Source: an uncultured bacterium (GTDB lineage: Bacteria > Cyanobacteriota > Vampirovibrionia > Gastranaerophilales > Gastranaerophilaceae). Taken from it: a DNA stretch of 6,097 nucleotides. Where the stretch lies: positions 1 through 6,097 of the forward strand of contig CAMDZX010000110.1 of assembly GCA_945910925.1 (NCBI GenBank), given 5' to 3'. A program made the position numbers and the translations under genes. The first letter of the stretch is position 1. Every line of letters starts with the position of its first letter. Positions 5,651 through 6,097 of this stretch are shown here, in pieces. Below the pieces are notes generated by a model that had not been told where the DNA came from, did not search any database, and saw only the letters and a list, made by a program, of their open reading frames with translations.

Positions 5651-5682
5651 AATATTCACTCATTAAACCTATTTGTTACTTG

Positions 5683-5691
5683 TGTTATAAT
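5683..5691 (+). promoter_or_regulatory. Extended -10 promoter of the phosphohexomutase gene
   Basis: TGTTATAAT is a full extended -10 (TGn plus perfect TATAAT at 5686-5691). The -35 position is poor (TTAAAC at 5663-5668), as is common for extended -10 promoters. The message would start near 5698, leaving a leader of about 26 bases with the ribosome binding site AAGGA at 5712-5716, seven bases before the ATG. Confidence 0.55.
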
Positions 5692-5723
5692 CTATTTGCA
5701 ATCAATAATATAAGGACAAACTA

Positions 5724-6097
5724 ATGACAGATATAAAATTCGGAACAGACGGTTGGAGAGCGGTCGTTGGTAAAGATTTTACCGAAGAAAATGTTTCTCG
5801 TGTATCAAACGCTATAGCTAAATACGTTTTTGATAATTACGGAATAACTAAAAAAATAATAATAGGTTACGACCCGAGAAATATGGCTGATGTTTTTTCA
5901 AAACAATGTGCAGATATTCTAGCCCAAAAAGGGTTTGATGTTTATTATTCAAGCCGTGTTATTCCGACTCCCGTGCTTGCGTTTTGTGCAAAAGACAGAA
6001 ACTCCAGTGCAATAATGTTCACCGCATCACACAATCCGCCTGAATATCTGGGAATAAAGTTTATCCCTGACTATGCGGGGCCTGCAACTCAGGAAAT
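5724..6097 (+). CDS. Phosphohexomutase (phosphoglucomutase/phosphomannomutase family), 3' truncated
   Basis: Enzymes of this alpha-D-phosphohexomutase family move a phosphate between C1 and C6 of a hexose, supplying glucose-1-phosphate or mannose-1-phosphate for glycogen and envelope sugars. The visible 124 codons cover domain 1. They include FGTDGWRA at residues 6-13, GYDPR at 48-52 and the active-site loop TASHNP at 100-105, whose S102 is the serine phosphorylated in the catalytic cycle. The family's sugar-binding and metal-binding loops lie beyond the window edge, so glucose, mannose and glucosamine forms cannot be separated; the FGTDGWRA start is common in bacterial phosphoglucomutases. 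ATG 5724 follows AAGGA by seven bases. The gene has its own promoter and sits beyond the terminator of the preceding gene, so it is probably a separate unit. Nothing in the visible part looks damaged. Confidence 0.93.
   Translation, partial: MTDIKFGTDGWRAVVGKDFTEENVSRVSNAIAKYVFDNYGITKKIIIGYDPRNMADVFSKQCADILAQKGFDVYYSSRVIPTPVLAFCAKDRNSSAIMFTASHNPPEYLGIKFIPDYAGPATQE

Noticed and set aside
5275..5652. Plus-strand 125-codon frame
   Set aside because: It overlaps the 483-residue gene in another frame, is full of Lys/Leu/Gln from repeated codons, and runs through the terminator hairpin.

Overview
The window is AT-rich bacterial chromosome with five complete genes, one small gene and two genes cut by the window edges. 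A two-iron-site superoxide reductase (desulfoferrodoxin) points to an anaerobe or microaerophile. AT-rich codons, mostly purine-rich ribosome binding sites, and large signal-less membrane proteins of no recognisable family would fit an uncultured gut or sediment lineage. Non-photosynthetic Cyanobacteriota (Gastranaerophilales/Vampirovibrionia) is my best guess from general resemblance only; no marker gene here proves it.

Layout. (1) 1-60 is the last 19 codons and stop of an unidentified + strand gene. (2) 217-1854 (+) encodes a 545-residue, lysine-rich, largely helical protein with an N-terminal and a C-terminal membrane region. Its tail overlaps by 11 bp the tail of the convergent gene at 1844-2353. 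(3) 1844-2966 (-) looks like a three-gene operon read right to left: desulfoferrodoxin (2580-2966), a 54-residue orphan (2405-2569) and a 169-residue Asn/Asp/Ser-rich orphan (1844-2353). (4) Divergent from it, 3049-3762 (+) encodes a YkgJ-type cysteine-cluster protein with an additional N-terminal cysteine cluster. (5) 3763-4127 is a 365-bp gene-free stretch with a seven-C run, a weak hairpin, a -10-like box and a 12-bp palindrome. (6) 4128-5579 (+) encodes a 483-residue protein with a 65-residue charge-free Gly/Ala/Ser/Thr segment, three predicted membrane segments, a helical acidic middle and an Asn-Pro/Thr-Pro tail; a rho-independent terminator follows. (7) 5724 to the end is the N-terminal 124 codons of a phosphohexomutase with its own promoter.

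How the genes may work together. Desulfoferrodoxin and the YkgJ protein share an 82-bp divergent promoter region and both are cysteine-rich metal-binding proteins, so common control by oxidative or metal stress is plausible but unproven. The two large membrane proteins share a general plan (no Sec signal, a hydrophobic segment, a long helical middle, a second hydrophobic region) that recalls secreted pore-forming or translocator proteins. That comparison rests on architecture alone. I see no rRNA, tRNA, CRISPR array, insertion sequence or integrase.
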